From positions 434,001 to 498,000 of the forward strand of contig NZ_BMMB01000004.1 in NCBI RefSeq assembly GCF_014645615.1: 64,000 bases of DNA, given 5' to 3'. This stretch comes from Paenibacillus hunanensis. GTDB taxonomy: Bacteria > Bacillota > Bacilli > Paenibacillales > Paenibacillaceae. Every line of letters starts with the position of its first letter. Positions within the stretch are counted from its first letter, which is position 1. The translations under genes were made by a program, and so were the position numbers. The notes beneath the pieces are model-generated. The model had not been told where the DNA came from, made no database searches, and saw only the letters and a list, made by a program, of their open reading frames with translations. Shown here in pieces: positions 1-10,260 of the stretch.

Positions 1-1
1 C

Positions 2-292
2 GTATTATTCCGCAAAGCGCTGGAGCAGACAGAGGCGGACTCCAGACTACATGGAGTAGACGAAGGTAGCATTGAATTTAAAACGATTGCCGAGGTGATT
101 GGTCGTCATCTGAATGTTCCCGTCACAAGTATTCCGCCAGAGCAAGCCGCCGAGCATTTTGGCTGGATTCAATTTGCGGCAGCAGCAGATACGCCGATTT
201 CTAGCGATCTGACTCGCCAATGGCTGGATTGGGAGCCATCGCATATTGGACTACTGAAGGATTTGGAAGCAGGGCATTATTTTACGCATTAA
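2..292 (+). CDS. SDR/NAD-dependent epimerase-like protein, C-terminal fragment
   Basis: The reading frame is open from the left edge to the TAA at 290-292, so about 96 C-terminal residues are visible and the start lies outside the window. The visible part ends with the pattern FGWIQFAAAADTPISS, then LTRQWLDWEP, then GLLKDLEAGHYF. This resembles the C-terminal end of atypical short-chain dehydrogenases/NAD(P)-dependent epimerases, where a helix bearing S-x-x-T-R-x-x-L-x-W-x-P closes the substrate domain. The Rossmann fold and catalytic residues are not in the window, so substrate and reaction cannot be stated. The family assignment is inference from this tail only. Confidence 0.6.
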   Translation, partial: VLFRKALEQTEADSRLHGVDEGSIEFKTIAEVIGRHLNVPVTSIPPEQAAEHFGWIQFAAAADTPISSDLTRQWLDWEPSHIGLLKDLEAGHYFTH

Positions 293-557
293 ATGGCAAT
301 GGATGCTGGGATTACATTTTGAAGGGTGGCTAGCTGATCGATACTTTTAGATACACGCATCATCCATTATCCAGCTTCTTGATGTTACCGGATTACAACT
401 TTTGTATACTCCTTTAACTATATTTTCATGACAGCAAGGATAAATGTTGCTAACATTTGCTCTAACCTAACGATGCAGGCTTTAGCCATTCATTTACTAT
501 GATCAAATTAAAATGTATACATCAAACCAATCCTCTAACCAGCGTACTGGTAACCCT

Positions 558-622
558 ATGCCTTCTTCGGGTAAAAGATAACGGCACACCTCCGTTTCTT
601 TTACTCGAAGAAGGCATTTTTT
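558..622. terminator. Long intrinsic terminator hairpin
   Basis: ATGCCTTCTTCGGGTAAAAG at 558-577 pairs with CTTTTACTCGAAGAAGGCAT at 598-617 with one G-U pair. An inner AACGG/CCGTT stem continues it, and TTTTTTATT follows. It lies in the 510-bp gap between the first gene (ending 292) and 804. No supported gene was found in that gap. Confidence 0.7.
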
Positions 623-803
623 ATTGTTTAAATTCACTTTTACATTCATTCTGATCAAGGTATGAAAAAGATAGCTTCTGCACATTTGGAAGTTGCAGTG
701 ATCCTTGTATATAATGAAAGGGACACACTCGGTTGCACATGCAACCAATTCGCTGTCACAAGCTTACTATCATAATATTAAATGACTAGCTGGAGGTTCA
801 TTT

Positions 804-1643
804 ATGAAGCCACATGCATCTTCTTCTTTAATCTGGAGGATCACAAGTATTGCCTCCATTGTTGCTACTGTGTTGCTGATTGGCGGCTTTGTGTACGCCA
901 TCAAGGACGTAGTGAACCCGGTTGGTAGCACGTATAGTGCCAGTGAATCGGACGGCACCACACAGACGACAGGCAATTCGGCAGCAAGCACTGTTCCACC
1001 TCTGTCAGATGGTGTACGTGTCGTTGCTCTTGGCGATTCGCTGGCAAAAGGAACGGGCGATGACGATGGGAGCGGATTTGTCCGTCGTACGGTTGATCTG
1101 TTGCAGCAGAAGGGCGTTAGCGCTAAGCTCGTATCCAATCTAGGCATCAATGGACAGAAAACAGAGCAGGTGCTATCTTCACTCGATCAAGCTGGCGTTA
1201 AGCATGCGCTACAGCAAGCGAATCTGATCCTGCTGTCTGTCGGTGCGAATGACCTGTTCAACGGCGGCGAAGCGCTGGGTAATTTGCAGCAGCAAACACC
1301 GGATGCCAGTCAGATGCTCAAAAATGCACCGGAAACGGCTGCACGCTTAAAGCAAATTTTGACTCGTTTACGTGAAATCAATCCAGATGCACAGATTATT
1401 TACCTCGGATTGTACAATCCATTTGGCGATCTACAGGAGCTTCGCGTGCCAGGCAATCAAGCTGTTACCTCATGGAATACATCGGTGATGGACATTATTA
1501 ACAAGCAGCCACACATGATGCTTATCCCTACCTTTGACCTGTTCCAGAACAATTTGAATCAATACCTGTCCTCTGATCATTTTCATCCTAACGGTACAGG
1601 CTACGAACAGATTGCTGAGCGTGTCGTACAAAGTCTTCAATAG
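804..1643 (+). CDS. Membrane-anchored SGNH/GDSL-family esterase or lipase
   Basis: This 279-residue protein has one N-terminal membrane segment (about residues 14-33, signal-anchor type), then a Ser/Thr-rich linker to about 65, then an SGNH hydrolase domain. Block I is VVALGDSLAKG with Ser79 as nucleophile, block III is SVGANDLF with Asn149, and block V is DHFHPNG with Asp258 and His261. It should hydrolyse an ester bond, lipid or acyl-sugar, at the outer face of the membrane. The substrate is not evident. CTGGAGG is correctly spaced before ATG 804. The ABC exporter genes start 64 bp downstream, so co-transcription is possible. Its length is typical of Bacillales YpmR-like SGNH proteins. Confidence 0.85.
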   Translation: MKPHASSSLIWRITSIASIVATVLLIGGFVYAIKDVVNPVGSTYSASESDGTTQTTGNSAASTVPPLSDGVRVVALGDSLAKGTGDDDGSGFVRRTVDLLQQKGVSAKLVSNLGINGQKTEQVLSSLDQAGVKHALQQANLILLSVGANDLFNGGEALGNLQQQTPDASQMLKNAPETAARLKQILTRLREINPDAQIIYLGLYNPFGDLQELRVPGNQAVTSWNTSVMDIINKQPHMMLIPTFDLFQNNLNQYLSSDHFHPNGTGYEQIAERVVQSLQ

Positions 1644-1707
1644 ATAGGAGCAGTAGCTCTCATATTGATCCCATAATATCCGTTGATGAAGGTGGAAGGA
1701 GCCCTAT

Positions 1708-2742
1708 ATGATGAAAAAAACAACATCCGAGCAGTCCGCAACGCTCGCTCCGTCAACGGAAGCGAACGGTAGTGGAGCCGTACAGGAGCACGAGATCGTT
1801 CTGTCTGCCGAACATGTAAAAAAGAAAATCGGCAAGCGCTGGATTATTAAAGACGTAACCTTTACTGTGCGTGCAGGTGAAATCTTTGGCTTTCTCGGGC
1901 CAAACGGGGCAGGGAAGACGACAACGATTCGGATGCTCGTCGATCTGATTCGACCGACAGAAGGCAAAATTATGATTTGCGGCTATGATGTAAATCGTGA
2001 GCCAGAAAAGGCGCTCGCCTATGTTGGCTCGATCGTTGAGAATCCCGAAATGTATCCCTATCTGACGGGCTGGGAGAATCTACAGCATTTTGCCCGCATG
2101 CAGCCCGGTGTAGATGAGCGCCGCATTCAGGAAGTGACTGAGATTGTTCGGCTGGATGAACGGATTCACGATAAAGTGAGCAAGTATTCACTGGGGATGC
2201 GCCAGCGGCTAGGCATTGCGCAGGCATTGCTTGGTCGACCACGCCTGCTTATTTTGGATGAGCCGACGAATGGTCTTGACCCGAAAGGCATTCGGGATAT
2301 GCGTCTGTTCATTCGTGAGCTGGCAGCGCAGGGAATGGCTGTATTCGTATCCAGTCATTTGTTAAGTGAGATTCAGTTATTGTGTGACCGCGTTGCCATC
2401 GTTGGTAGTGGACGAGTGATGGCGGTAGGCAGTGTGGAGGAACTGGTCGAGGATAAGGAGCATCTGGTCATCTGGGAGCTGGCGGAGTCGGAGCGTGGTG
2501 CAGCATTACTCGGCTCGTTATCCGGTATTAGCGTGCTGGATCATAATGAAGCACATCTGGATAATGACACCGCTGCTTCGCTAACTGCGAATAGTATTAT
2601 CACCCGTACACCGGAGGAGCAAATTCCTGTCGCGATCCGCGAGCTGGTGCAGGCTGGAATTGCTGTGCATAATGTGCGCAAACTAAATCCTACCCTGGAG
2701 CAACTGTTCCTCGGCATAACGGAGGGTGAGACGATTGAATAG
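1708..2742 (+). CDS. ABC transporter ATP-binding protein (ABC-2 type exporter)
   Basis: This is a 344-residue ATPase. Walker A is GPNGAGKTT (about residues 64-72), the signature is YSLGMRQRLGIAQ, Walker B is LLILDEP, and the H-loop is VFVSSHLLSE. The first 28 residues are a polar extension that is not part of the fold. The C-terminal ~100 residues are the accessory region common in BcrA/NatA-type ATPases. GGAAGGAG precedes ATG 1708; a second ATG follows at once. It overlaps the permease gene, so the two should form one exporter coupling ATP hydrolysis to transport. Relatives export antibiotics or peptides or extrude sodium; the cargo cannot be read from the sequence. Confidence 0.93.
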   Translation: MMKKTTSEQSATLAPSTEANGSGAVQEHEIVLSAEHVKKKIGKRWIIKDVTFTVRAGEIFGFLGPNGAGKTTTIRMLVDLIRPTEGKIMICGYDVNREPEKALAYVGSIVENPEMYPYLTGWENLQHFARMQPGVDERRIQEVTEIVRLDERIHDKVSKYSLGMRQRLGIAQALLGRPRLLILDEPTNGLDPKGIRDMRLFIRELAAQGMAVFVSSHLLSEIQLLCDRVAIVGSGRVMAVGSVEELVEDKEHLVIWELAESERGAALLGSLSGISVLDHNEAHLDNDTAASLTANSIITRTPEEQIPVAIRELVQAGIAVHNVRKLNPTLEQLFLGITEGETIE

Positions 2743-3724
2743 CATCTGGCCGCTCGTCCAAAATGAAACGATCAAAATTATTAAAAAGAAACGCTTCTAT
2801 GTTGTACTGCTCGTGCTACTTGTGCTCGTACCGATGTTCACCTATGCGTCGATGCGTGAAGCACAGGAGAATCGCTCCAAATTCGGAGACGACTGGCGAG
2901 TGGAGCTACAGCAGGCGATTACCGATAATCAGAACTCGCTCGGCAGTGATCGGGTACCAGAGGAATGGAAAAAGTACCGCCGTATCTTTATCCAGCAGAT
3001 GCAGTATTATTTGCAAAATGATGTGAACCCGAATGAGCCAGGTGGCGTTACCTTTACGAGAGAGTTTCTGGATAACTCCAGCAGCCTGTTCATTCCACTT
3101 CTTATTATGACCATCGCATCGGATCTCGTTTCCGGTGAGCGTACAGGCGGTACGATCAAAATGCTGCTGACGCGGCCTGTAAGGCGATGGAAAATTTTGC
3201 TGAGCAAGCTGATCACCTTAACGATGTTCACATCCCTGATTGTCATATCCACGTTTATTATTTGTTATGGTATATCCGGGCTTGTCTTCGGTTATTCTGG
3301 TTTTACGATGCCCGTATTCACAGGCTTTCAGCCAAGTGATGCGGGGGTGAATATGGACACCGTGCATGCGGTGGATCAGTGGCAATTTATTTTGATGCAA
3401 ATGGGACTGATCTGGTTTGTTGGTCTATGTGTCGGCTTGCTTGCCTTTATGGTGTCGGTGCTGGTACGCAGTACGGCTGCCAGTATCGTTATTATGATGG
3501 CGGCGCTGATCGCCGGTACAATTTTGACGAATATGGCGTCCTCCTGGGCAAGCGCGAAGTATCTGTTCATGGTGAATCTGGGTCTGACCAACTATCTGTC
3601 TGGCAGCCCGGCTCCGATCGATGGCATGACATTGCCATTCTCGCTCACTGTGCTCGCAATCTGGGCTGCCGTGTCGCTGGTCGTTTCGTTTGCTGTATTT
3701 ACGAAGCGAGATGTGCTGAATTAA
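2735..3724 (+). CDS. ABC-2 type transporter permease
   Basis: This membrane partner of the preceding ATPase is 329 residues from TTG 2735. One N-terminal membrane segment (VVLLVLLVLVPMFTYASM) is followed by a ~90-residue extracytoplasmic loop. Then come several segments typical of ABC-2 permeases, including FIPLLIMTIASDLVSGERTGGT, the conserved gate region. A GTG at 2726 is in frame, but GGAGGG (2721-2726) overlaps it and lies eight bases before TTG 2735, so the TTG is preferred. The gene overlaps the ATPase stop, which implies translational coupling. A strong terminator follows at 3865. Confidence 0.9.
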   Translation: MNSIWPLVQNETIKIIKKKRFYVVLLVLLVLVPMFTYASMREAQENRSKFGDDWRVELQQAITDNQNSLGSDRVPEEWKKYRRIFIQQMQYYLQNDVNPNEPGGVTFTREFLDNSSSLFIPLLIMTIASDLVSGERTGGTIKMLLTRPVRRWKILLSKLITLTMFTSLIVISTFIICYGISGLVFGYSGFTMPVFTGFQPSDAGVNMDTVHAVDQWQFILMQMGLIWFVGLCVGLLAFMVSVLVRSTAASIVIMMAALIAGTILTNMASSWASAKYLFMVNLGLTNYLSGSPAPIDGMTLPFSLTVLAIWAAVSLVVSFAVFTKRDVLN

Positions 3725-3864
3725 CAGTTGTTCGGTAGATGAGAGTGCATAGGAGAGCTGTGCTCGTAAGCGGAATGTATTAAAAGTAAAAGATACAATA
3801 GCAGGCATATGCACATCGTAGCTAAAAGTGGCATTCCGCTACTGTGGATCATATGTGGTAATGG

Positions 3865-3912
3865 AAAATCACCGTTCACGAAGATTCATTTCTTTGCGAA
3901 CGGTGATTTTGT
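3865..3912. terminator. Bidirectional intrinsic terminator
   Basis: AAAATCACCGTTC (3865-3877) and GAACGGTGATTTT (3898-3910) are perfect inverted repeats, extended inward by CGAAG/CTTTG. It ends the ABC exporter unit. In the same 518-bp gap, AGCGGAATG (3769-3777) and CATTCCGCT (3832-3840) form a second, wider inverted repeat without a T tract. No gene was seen in the gap. Confidence 0.8.
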
Positions 3913-4242
3913 ATATAGCCCCTATATTCAATAACATTTGCTTTACGAATAGCAGCATTTGAATTAGAATAGATAGAGTAAATGGAAACATGTGTTTGCA
4001 TTTTTGGTATCGTGCTAGTGAATATGCTAGATTTGTACCTATAAAACACATGCGAAGCCTGCCTGTTTGTGGTATGCTGAACAACGTTTAAGCGAACGAC
4101 ACGGGCATCAGATCGTGCAACATCGCGTGGATCGGCTTATTGTGCTGCTAGTCTAGCGTAATTGCGGAGTAACCATTATACTTACTAAAGCGTAGTACCA
4201 ACAGCACGTAGCCATATTGCAATGAAAGAAGGGGGACCTTGA

Positions 4243-6225
4243 ATGGTCGAACAGATTGATTCTTTAACCAATTCATCCCGTGGCGTGAATCCACAGCCAT
4301 CCGGGTATGATGCTGACGACATTCAGGTGCTTGAAGGGCTTGTCGCCGTACGTAAACGTCCGGGGATGTATATCGGTAGTACAAGCTCGTCCGGACTGCA
4401 TCATCTTGTCTGGGAGATTGTGGACAATGCAGTCGACGAGCATCTGGCAAAATACTGCAATAAGATTGAAATCAGCCTCAATAAAGACGGTTCTGTAACC
4501 GTACACGATAACGGCCGGGGTATTCCTACAGGTATGCACAAAAGTGGCATTCCGACGCCTCAGGTCGTGTTTACCATTTTGCACGCCGGCGGTAAATTTG
4601 GCGGCGGTGGATACAAGAAATCCGGCGGTCTGCACGGCGTTGGTGCATCGGTAACGAATGCATTGTCCGAGTGGCTGGAGGTCGAGATTTTCCGTGATGG
4701 TCTAATCCATCGTCAACGTTTTGAATACTGGGCGGATAAGAAGGGCAAGGAGCATGTTGGTGAGCCGGTAACCGGATTGGAAGAGGTCGGGAAGACCAAG
4801 CAAACTGGTACACGCGTCACCTTCAAACCGGATATTCGTGTATTCCAGAATGGTATTGCTCTGAACTATGATACGCTGGCAGAGCGCTTGCAGGAGATTG
4901 CGTTCCTGAACTCCGGGCTTGAGATTCTGCTAAGCGATCAGCGTAATGACAAGGCGGATCGCTTCTACTATGAAGGCGGGGCCAGTCAGTTCGTAGAATT
5001 TTTAAATGAAGGCAAAGACGTGCTGCATGATGTGATTCATTTCAGTGCAGAGCGTGAAGATATTGAGGTAGAGGTCGCGTTGCAATACAATGCGGGATAC
5101 ACGGAGACGATCGCTTCCTTTGTTAACTCCATTCCAACACGCGGTGGCGGTACGCATGAGACAGGCTTCAAAACAGCCTATACGCGTATTTTGAACGACT
5201 ATGCTCGTAAAAATGCTATGATCAAGGAAAAGGACAAAAACCTTGAAGGCGGCGATCTACGTGAAGGCATGATGGCAGTCATCAGCGTGAAGATGGCTGA
5301 GGTCGAGTTCGTCGGTCAAACGAAAGACCAGCTCGGTAGCTCATCTGCACGCGGGATTGTAGATGCCGTCGTAGCTGAAAATATGCAGCGTTTTCTGGAA
5401 GAGAATCCACAGGTAAGCCAGAAGCTGATCAAAAAGGCGATTCAGGCTTCCCGTGCTCGTGAAGCGGCACGTAAAGCGCGCGATGATATGCGTAGCGGAC
5501 GTAAGCGTAGCGAAAGCTCGAACCTGAACGGTAAGCTCAGCCCAGCTCAATCGAAGGATTTCTCCAAAAACGAACTGTTTATCGTCGAAGGGGATTCCGC
5601 TGGTGGCTCAGCCAAGCAGGGACGTGACTCCAAAATTCAGGCGATTCTTCCTCTCAAAGGGAAGCCGATGAACCCGGAAAAAGCGAAGCTTGCAGACGTG
5701 ATGAAAAATGAGGAATATCGTGCTATCACCTCCGCAATTGGTGCAGGAATCGGTACTGAATTTGCAGTGGAGGATAGCAACTATTCCAAAATTATTATTA
5801 TGACGGATGCCGATACCGATGGCGCGCACATTCAGGTGCTGCTGTTAACGTTCTTTTATCGGTATATGAAGCCGCTGATCGATACCGGACGTGTGTATAT
5901 CGCCCAGCCGCCACTGTACAAGATTACACAGCGTTCGGGTAAAAAGACCAATGAACGTTACGTATGGACAGATGAGCAGCTGGAGCAATCACTCAAGGAA
6001 TTTGGCAAAAATGTGGAATTGCAGCGTTACAAAGGATTGGGTGAGATGAATCCAGAGCAGCTGTGGGAAACGACGATGAATCCAGAATCGCGCACCTTAC
6101 TTCAAGTGCAGATTGAGGATGCTGCGAAGGCAGAGCGCCGTGTCTCCACCTTGATGGGTGATAAAGTAGACCCGCGTAAACGCTGGATTGTCGAAAATGT
6201 AGATTTTACTGAATATGTAGAATAA
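4243..6225 (+). CDS. parE: DNA topoisomerase IV subunit B
   Basis: This 660-residue type IIA topoisomerase ATPase subunit binds and hydrolyses ATP to drive chromosome decatenation together with ParC. The GHKL ATPase domain is N-terminal, with VWEIVDNAVDEH (Asn/Asp for Mg-ATP), DNGRGIP and GGLHGVGASVTNAL. The transducer region carries the QTKDQLGSSSARG motif. The TOPRIM domain has FIVEGDSAGGSA near residue 448 and MTDADTDGAHI. The C-terminus carries QRYKGLGEMNPEQLWETTMN. parC directly downstream and the absence of recF/gyrA next to it support ParE rather than GyrB. ATG 4243 has an AAGAAGGGGG site in front. Length is normal. Confidence 0.97.
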   Translation: MVEQIDSLTNSSRGVNPQPSGYDADDIQVLEGLVAVRKRPGMYIGSTSSSGLHHLVWEIVDNAVDEHLAKYCNKIEISLNKDGSVTVHDNGRGIPTGMHKSGIPTPQVVFTILHAGGKFGGGGYKKSGGLHGVGASVTNALSEWLEVEIFRDGLIHRQRFEYWADKKGKEHVGEPVTGLEEVGKTKQTGTRVTFKPDIRVFQNGIALNYDTLAERLQEIAFLNSGLEILLSDQRNDKADRFYYEGGASQFVEFLNEGKDVLHDVIHFSAEREDIEVEVALQYNAGYTETIASFVNSIPTRGGGTHETGFKTAYTRILNDYARKNAMIKEKDKNLEGGDLREGMMAVISVKMAEVEFVGQTKDQLGSSSARGIVDAVVAENMQRFLEENPQVSQKLIKKAIQASRAREAARKARDDMRSGRKRSESSNLNGKLSPAQSKDFSKNELFIVEGDSAGGSAKQGRDSKIQAILPLKGKPMNPEKAKLADVMKNEEYRAITSAIGAGIGTEFAVEDSNYSKIIIMTDADTDGAHIQVLLLTFFYRYMKPLIDTGRVYIAQPPLYKITQRSGKKTNERYVWTDEQLEQSLKEFGKNVELQRYKGLGEMNPEQLWETTMNPESRTLLQVQIEDAAKAERRVSTLMGDKVDPRKRWIVENVDFTEYVE

Positions 6226-6270
6226 GCAGTCAGCATGAACAATAGATCGCAAAGCTAGCAATACACATCG

Positions 6271-6351
6271 AGCTGCTGTAGTTGCAAATGGGAATGGGAC
6301 GACCTCTTAGGATGGATGTGTTCATTCCTTTTTGCACGCCAGCAGCTTTTG
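6271..6351 (+). other. Terminator-like hairpin between parE and parC
   Basis: AGCTGCTG (6271-6278) pairs with CAGCAGCT (6340-6347), and TGCAAATGGGAATG (6283-6296) pairs imperfectly with CATTCCTTTTTGCA (6323-6336). A short TTTT follows. Placed between two genes whose products are needed in equal amounts, it may be a leaky terminator or attenuator, or protect the parE 3' end. The function is inference. Confidence 0.45.
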
Positions 6352-6393
6352 ATCACAATCCGGCATGACCGGAGGGTAAGGTAAGGTGAACGG

Positions 6394-8856
6394 ATGGCTA
6401 CTAATGAACAATATATGCCGGCGTTTCTAGAAGAAGTCGTCGGTGACCGATTCGGTCGGTATTCCAAATACATTATTCAAGATCGGGCGATCCCCGATGT
6501 ACGCGATGGTCTGAAGCCTGTACAGCGTCGTATTCTGTATGCGATGTACGAATCGGGTAACACGCCGGACAAAGGCTATCGCAAATCAGCGAAAACAGTC
6601 GGTGACGTGATGGGTAACTATCACCCGCATGGTGATTCGTCGATCTACGATGGTATGGTACGTATGGCACAGCCATGGAAAATGGGACATACACTCGTTG
6701 ATGGACATGGAAACTGGGGTTCACCAGATGATGATCCAGCAGCAGCAATGCGTTATACCGAAGCGCGTTTATCTTCGATTGCGATGGAGATTTTGCGTGA
6801 TATTGATCGTAACACTGTGCAATTCAAGGATAACTTCGATAATACCGCACAGGAACCGATGGTATTACCTGCACGCTATCCGAACCTGCTCGTTAACGGC
6901 GTAAGTGGTATTTCCTCTGGTTTTGCAACAGAGATTCCACCGCATAATTTGCAGGAGGTTATCGATGCGTGTATCGCCCTGATGGAAAATCCAGCGATGG
7001 AGCTGGATGAGCTGATGAACTATGTTAAAGGCCCGGACTTTCCAACAGGCGGCATCATTATGGGTGGCTCAGGCATTCGCGAAGCGTACGAATCCGGTAA
7101 AGGTCGGATCTATGTACGTGCGAAGACAGAGATTGAGACACTTCGTGGTGGTAAGCAGCAGATCGTCATTACGGAGATTCCGTACCAGGTCGTTAAGGTT
7201 CGCCTTGTAACGGCGATGGAAAACCTGCGTCTGGAGAAAAAGGTGGAAGGTATTGCCGAAGTGCGTGATGAGAGCGGACGCGATGGCTTGCGTATCGTCG
7301 TCGAGCTAAAAAAGGATGCCGATGCAGAAGGCATACTGGCATTTTTGCTGAAAAAGACCGATCTACAGGTGAATTACAACTTTAATATGGTAGCGATCGT
7401 GAATAAGGCGCCACAGCAGCTGGGCTTGAAGGGCATTTTGCAAGCCTATATTGCCCATCAGCGTGAAGTCGTTACACGTCGTACGCAATATGATCTGGAC
7501 AAGCTGGAAGCGCGTGCTCATGTGCTGGAAGGTCTGGCAAAAGCACTGAATGTACTGGATGAAGTGATTGCTGCGATCAAAGCCTCGAATAATCGTCAGG
7601 ATGCACATCAGAATTTGCAATGGATGTTTGGCTTAACCGAGCGTCAATCCGATGCTATTCTAAGCCTGCAACTGTATCGTTTGACCAATCTGGAAATTAA
7701 TCAGGTCGAGAAAGAACTGGCTGATATTCAGAAAAAGATCAAGACGCTGCAAGCGATTTTGGATAGCGATAAAAAGCTGATCGGTGTGATCAAAAAAGAA
7801 CTGATGGAGAGCCATGAGCGCTTCGGCATCAATCGCCGTTCGGAAATTCGCGATGAAGTCGAGGAGCTGAAGGTGAACCTGGAGGTTATGGTGAACTCCG
7901 AGGATGTGCTGGTAACCTTGTCGAATGATGGCTACATCAAGCGTACAAGTATGCTATCCTTCACACGTTCCGGTGCAGAGCGTAGCGGTTCTGGCGCGAA
8001 GGAAGACGACTTTATCCGCGAGGTGCTCGACGTGAACACGCTGGACAACCTGCTCGTCTTCACACAGCGCGGTCAATATTTTGTATTGCCTGTACACCAG
8101 ATTCCAGATTTCAAATGGAAGGATAACGGGACAGCGATCGTTAACGTGATCTCGATGACACGCGAAGATCGAATCGTTGGTATTCTTCCGGTACGTAATC
8201 TGGAGCAGGAAACAGGCAGTCTGGTGTTTGTGACCAAGCGTGGTCAGGTCAAACGTACCGAGGTCAAGGATTATGCAACCAAGCGCTCTGGCGCTGTGGC
8301 TGCCTGCAAGCTCGGTGAAGGCGATGAGGTATTGTCAGTAACAAGAGGTGAGCAAGCACGAGATCTGATGTTGATTACGAAAAATGGAATGAGCATTCGC
8401 TTCCGAGCCGAAGAAGTGAGCACGATGGGTCGTGTATCGACAGGGGTACGTGGTATCCAGCTCGTAGACGATGATGAGGTCGTCACCTCACTATGGGTTG
8501 ATGGTGAAGAGGATGGACAGCTGATGGTTATGACCGATCTAGGTTATGCTAAGCGTACATCGATGCTACAATATCAAACGCAAAGCCGTGGCGGTAAAGG
8601 TGTATCGACCTTTGAGCTGAAGGAAGGTAAACGTGTTAAACCCAATGGCAATCGTATCATTGCCGCTTATGTATGCCGTGATCACCGTTCCTTTATCGCG
8701 ATCACACCACCGAATCGCACGATTCCATTTAGCAGTAAACAAGCTTTGCAAACCGATGAACGTCGACATGTGGGCAAGTCGATTATCACACTCGATCGTA
8801 ATGATACTATTATTGCGGTGCTGGAGGATTTGTCGACGAATAGCACTGAGTCTTAA
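6394..8856 (+). CDS. parC: DNA topoisomerase IV subunit A
   Basis: This 820-residue DNA-cleaving subunit of topoisomerase IV forms a heterotetramer with ParE. The winged-helix/CAP region has [15 protein letters not shown] and [12 protein letters not shown]. The catalytic tyrosine is Tyr121 in [10 protein letters not shown]. Quinolone-determining positions are Ser82 and Asp86 (equivalent to E. coli Ser80/Glu84), so no typical resistance substitution is visible. A tower/coiled-coil region is followed by a six-bladed C-terminal beta-pinwheel that begins near residue 500 with repeated units such as [18 protein letters not shown] 6394 is chosen on the conserved N-terminus. The gene is 168 bp behind parE, probably in one operon. 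Confidence 0.97.
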   Translation: MATNEQYMPAFLEEVVGDRFGRYSKYIIQDRAIPDVRDGLKPVQRRILYAMYESGNTPDKGYRKSAKTVGDVMGNYHPHGDSSIYDGMVRMAQPWKMGHTLVDGHGNWGSPDDDPAAAMRYTEARLSSIAMEILRDIDRNTVQFKDNFDNTAQEPMVLPARYPNLLVNGVSGISSGFATEIPPHNLQEVIDACIALMENPAMELDELMNYVKGPDFPTGGIIMGGSGIREAYESGKGRIYVRAKTEIETLRGGKQQIVITEIPYQVVKVRLVTAMENLRLEKKVEGIAEVRDESGRDGLRIVVELKKDADAEGILAFLLKKTDLQVNYNFNMVAIVNKAPQQLGLKGILQAYIAHQREVVTRRTQYDLDKLEARAHVLEGLAKALNVLDEVIAAIKASNNRQDAHQNLQWMFGLTERQSDAILSLQLYRLTNLEINQVEKELADIQKKIKTLQAILDSDKKLIGVIKKELMESHERFGINRRSEIRDEVEELKVNLEVMVNSEDVLVTLSNDGYIKRTSMLSFTRSGAERSGSGAKEDDFIREVLDVNTLDNLLVFTQRGQYFVLPVHQIPDFKWKDNGTAIVNVISMTREDRIVGILPVRNLEQETGSLVFVTKRGQVKRTEVKDYATKRSGAVAACKLGEGDEVLSVTRGEQARDLMLITKNGMSIRFRAEEVSTMGRVSTGVRGIQLVDDDEVVTSLWVDGEEDGQLMVMTDLGYAKRTSMLQYQTQSRGGKGVSTFELKEGKRVKPNGNRIIAAYVCRDHRSFIAITPPNRTIPFSSKQALQTDERRHVGKSIITLDRNDTIIAVLEDLSTNSTES

Positions 8857-9040
8857 TAGATAGAAGGAATTTTTATTCCTCCTGTGCTATAAATTTTCAA
8901 AATGGATATTACGATATTGCTCCTATTCGTATCAAGCCGTTGAGATGATATAGGGCAATCTATTGAGACTAAACGAATGATATTCAAAGAAACCTATAAA
9001 GAAACCTATTAAATAAATGACGTTAAATAATTGATGTTAA

Positions 9041-9090
9041 ATGAAGAAGCTAGTTCTTCCGATACGGAATGAACGGGCTTCTTCATTTTG
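9041..9090. terminator. Intrinsic terminator downstream of parC
   Basis: ATGAAGAAGC (9041-9050) and GCTTCTTCAT (9077-9086) are perfect arms followed by TTTTG. A smaller hairpin, AGGAAT-TTTT-ATTCCT, sits just after the parC stop (about 8867-8882). The 447-bp gap is otherwise A+T-rich. Confidence 0.65.
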
Positions 9091-9175
9091 TAGTTTCTCT
9101 TCATCTTGTAGCTTCTTTACCATGTATATAGTTGAATTTTCATAAAACTACCTCTAGCGAAACGGATAGGATACC

Positions 9176-9217
9176 AACTGTAAAATGCTAACTATAAAAT
9201 ACAAACTATAAAATACG
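9176..9217. repeat. Three tandem copies of a 14-bp unit
   Basis: AACTGTAAAATGCT, AACTATAAAATACA and AACTATAAAATACG follow each other without gaps in the parC-DUF4865 intergenic region. The repeat is not in a gene. No function is suggested. Confidence 0.75.
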
Positions 9218-9303
9218 AACGAATTACCTTCATTGGATCATTACTTCAACCCGTATATTATCGGATCACCCGAGCTATTACTAAAAGCCTAATCCAGAAA
9301 TAT

Positions 9304-9945
9304 TTAAGCTTCTGCGCCAAATGACCAGTGCAAAATCGTATATACATTACAGCAATCGGGTACATTTTCGGGCACCGTCTCTACAAAATAAAATTGATGG
9401 TATGCCCATTTATCCGGGTTATAGATTAGCAGTTGACCCTGATGGTGTGAAGCGAACGGTTCAAGTCCCTGTGTTTGAAGATGTCTAGCAATTGCATCGG
9501 GCACTTCTTGTAAAGAGCGTGCTGGCTGAATCGAGCCAATATATTCGATAACATAGCGCGCCTGCTGTAAACGCTCTGCTGTTAATGTCAAGTGGCGTCC
9601 CTTATTATCACGCTGTGACTCGGATTGTGCTGGAATAGATGCTTGAGATAAAGGTAGCTCCATCGGAATACCAATCTGTACATGCTGCCAGCCAAATGAT
9701 TGTAAAATCGAATCATACGGCCCATCAAATAAAAAGGAATGGATACCATCCTGATAATTCCATACATAAAGTGGACAATAGCTATTCGATAATTGACCGT
9801 AGGAACCTTTTACACTGACCAAATAAGCTTTGAATAACAGCCCCGCATAGCCATCTGTCTTGTGACCATTTTGCTGGACACGATCATAAATAATATTCAT
9901 ATCATAATCAGCAGGTAGTTGAATAGTATATTGCATTCCAATCAT
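9304..9945 (-). CDS. DUF4865 family protein
   Basis: This 213-residue soluble protein begins MIGMQYTIQLPADYDMNII. It continues with GHKTDGYAGLLFKAYLVS, YCPLYVWNYQDGIHSFLF and a FGWQHVQIGIP segment. These are the conserved blocks I associate with DUF4865, a putative monooxygenase-like ferredoxin-fold family without a firm biochemical assignment. ATG 9945 has AAGGAGC in front; ATG 9936 is a possible inner start. It is divergent from a LysR regulator 315 bp away, an arrangement often seen for this family, so the LysR protein is its likely regulator. Confidence is high for the family and low for any reaction. Confidence 0.75.
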   Translation of the reverse strand: MIGMQYTIQLPADYDMNIIYDRVQQNGHKTDGYAGLLFKAYLVSVKGSYGQLSNSYCPLYVWNYQDGIHSFLFDGPYDSILQSFGWQHVQIGIPMELPLSQASIPAQSESQRDNKGRHLTLTAERLQQARYVIEYIGSIQPARSLQEVPDAIARHLQTQGLEPFASHHQGQLLIYNPDKWAYHQFYFVETVPENVPDCCNVYTILHWSFGAEA

Positions 9946-10017
9946 ACATAAGCTCCTTTAGTGATCCATAATATGTTACTCTACAAGCTGGTCAGCGCTG
10001 TCTGACTTGTAGCCTTA

Positions 10018-10048
10018 TTGTACAGCCACAGACAAAGAGCTGTATAAT
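10018..10048 (+). promoter_or_regulatory. Possible sigma-A promoter in the DUF4865/LysR divergent region
   Basis: TTGTAC (10018-10023) and a consensus TATAAT (10043-10048) are separated by 19 bases, slightly long. It points toward the LysR gene. The rest of the 315-bp divergent region holds no other feature I can support. Confidence 0.35.
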
Positions 10049-10260
10049 GATTAGAAATGAGTAGGGGTATCATTAAAAGTGATGCCCTGATCCAATGAAT
10101 GCCTCGACGGATAGAATAGCGTGATCTTCTTTCAATCATCATTTATTTAATAAGGATGAGGGCACATTGGCTGTTAGATCACACGCTGCGTATCGAAGCT
10201 ATTGACGCCTAACGATTACGATCGAGGAAGCAATGATATAGACAGGAAGGAGCAGGCAGA

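Noticed and set aside
503..748. 81-codon minus-strand frame in the first intergenic gap
   Set aside because: It runs through the terminator hairpin at 558-622, lacks a ribosome binding site and resembles no family.
6629..6681. Quinolone-resistance substitution in parC
   Set aside because: The key positions are Ser82 and Asp86, which are wild-type-like in Gram-positive ParC.
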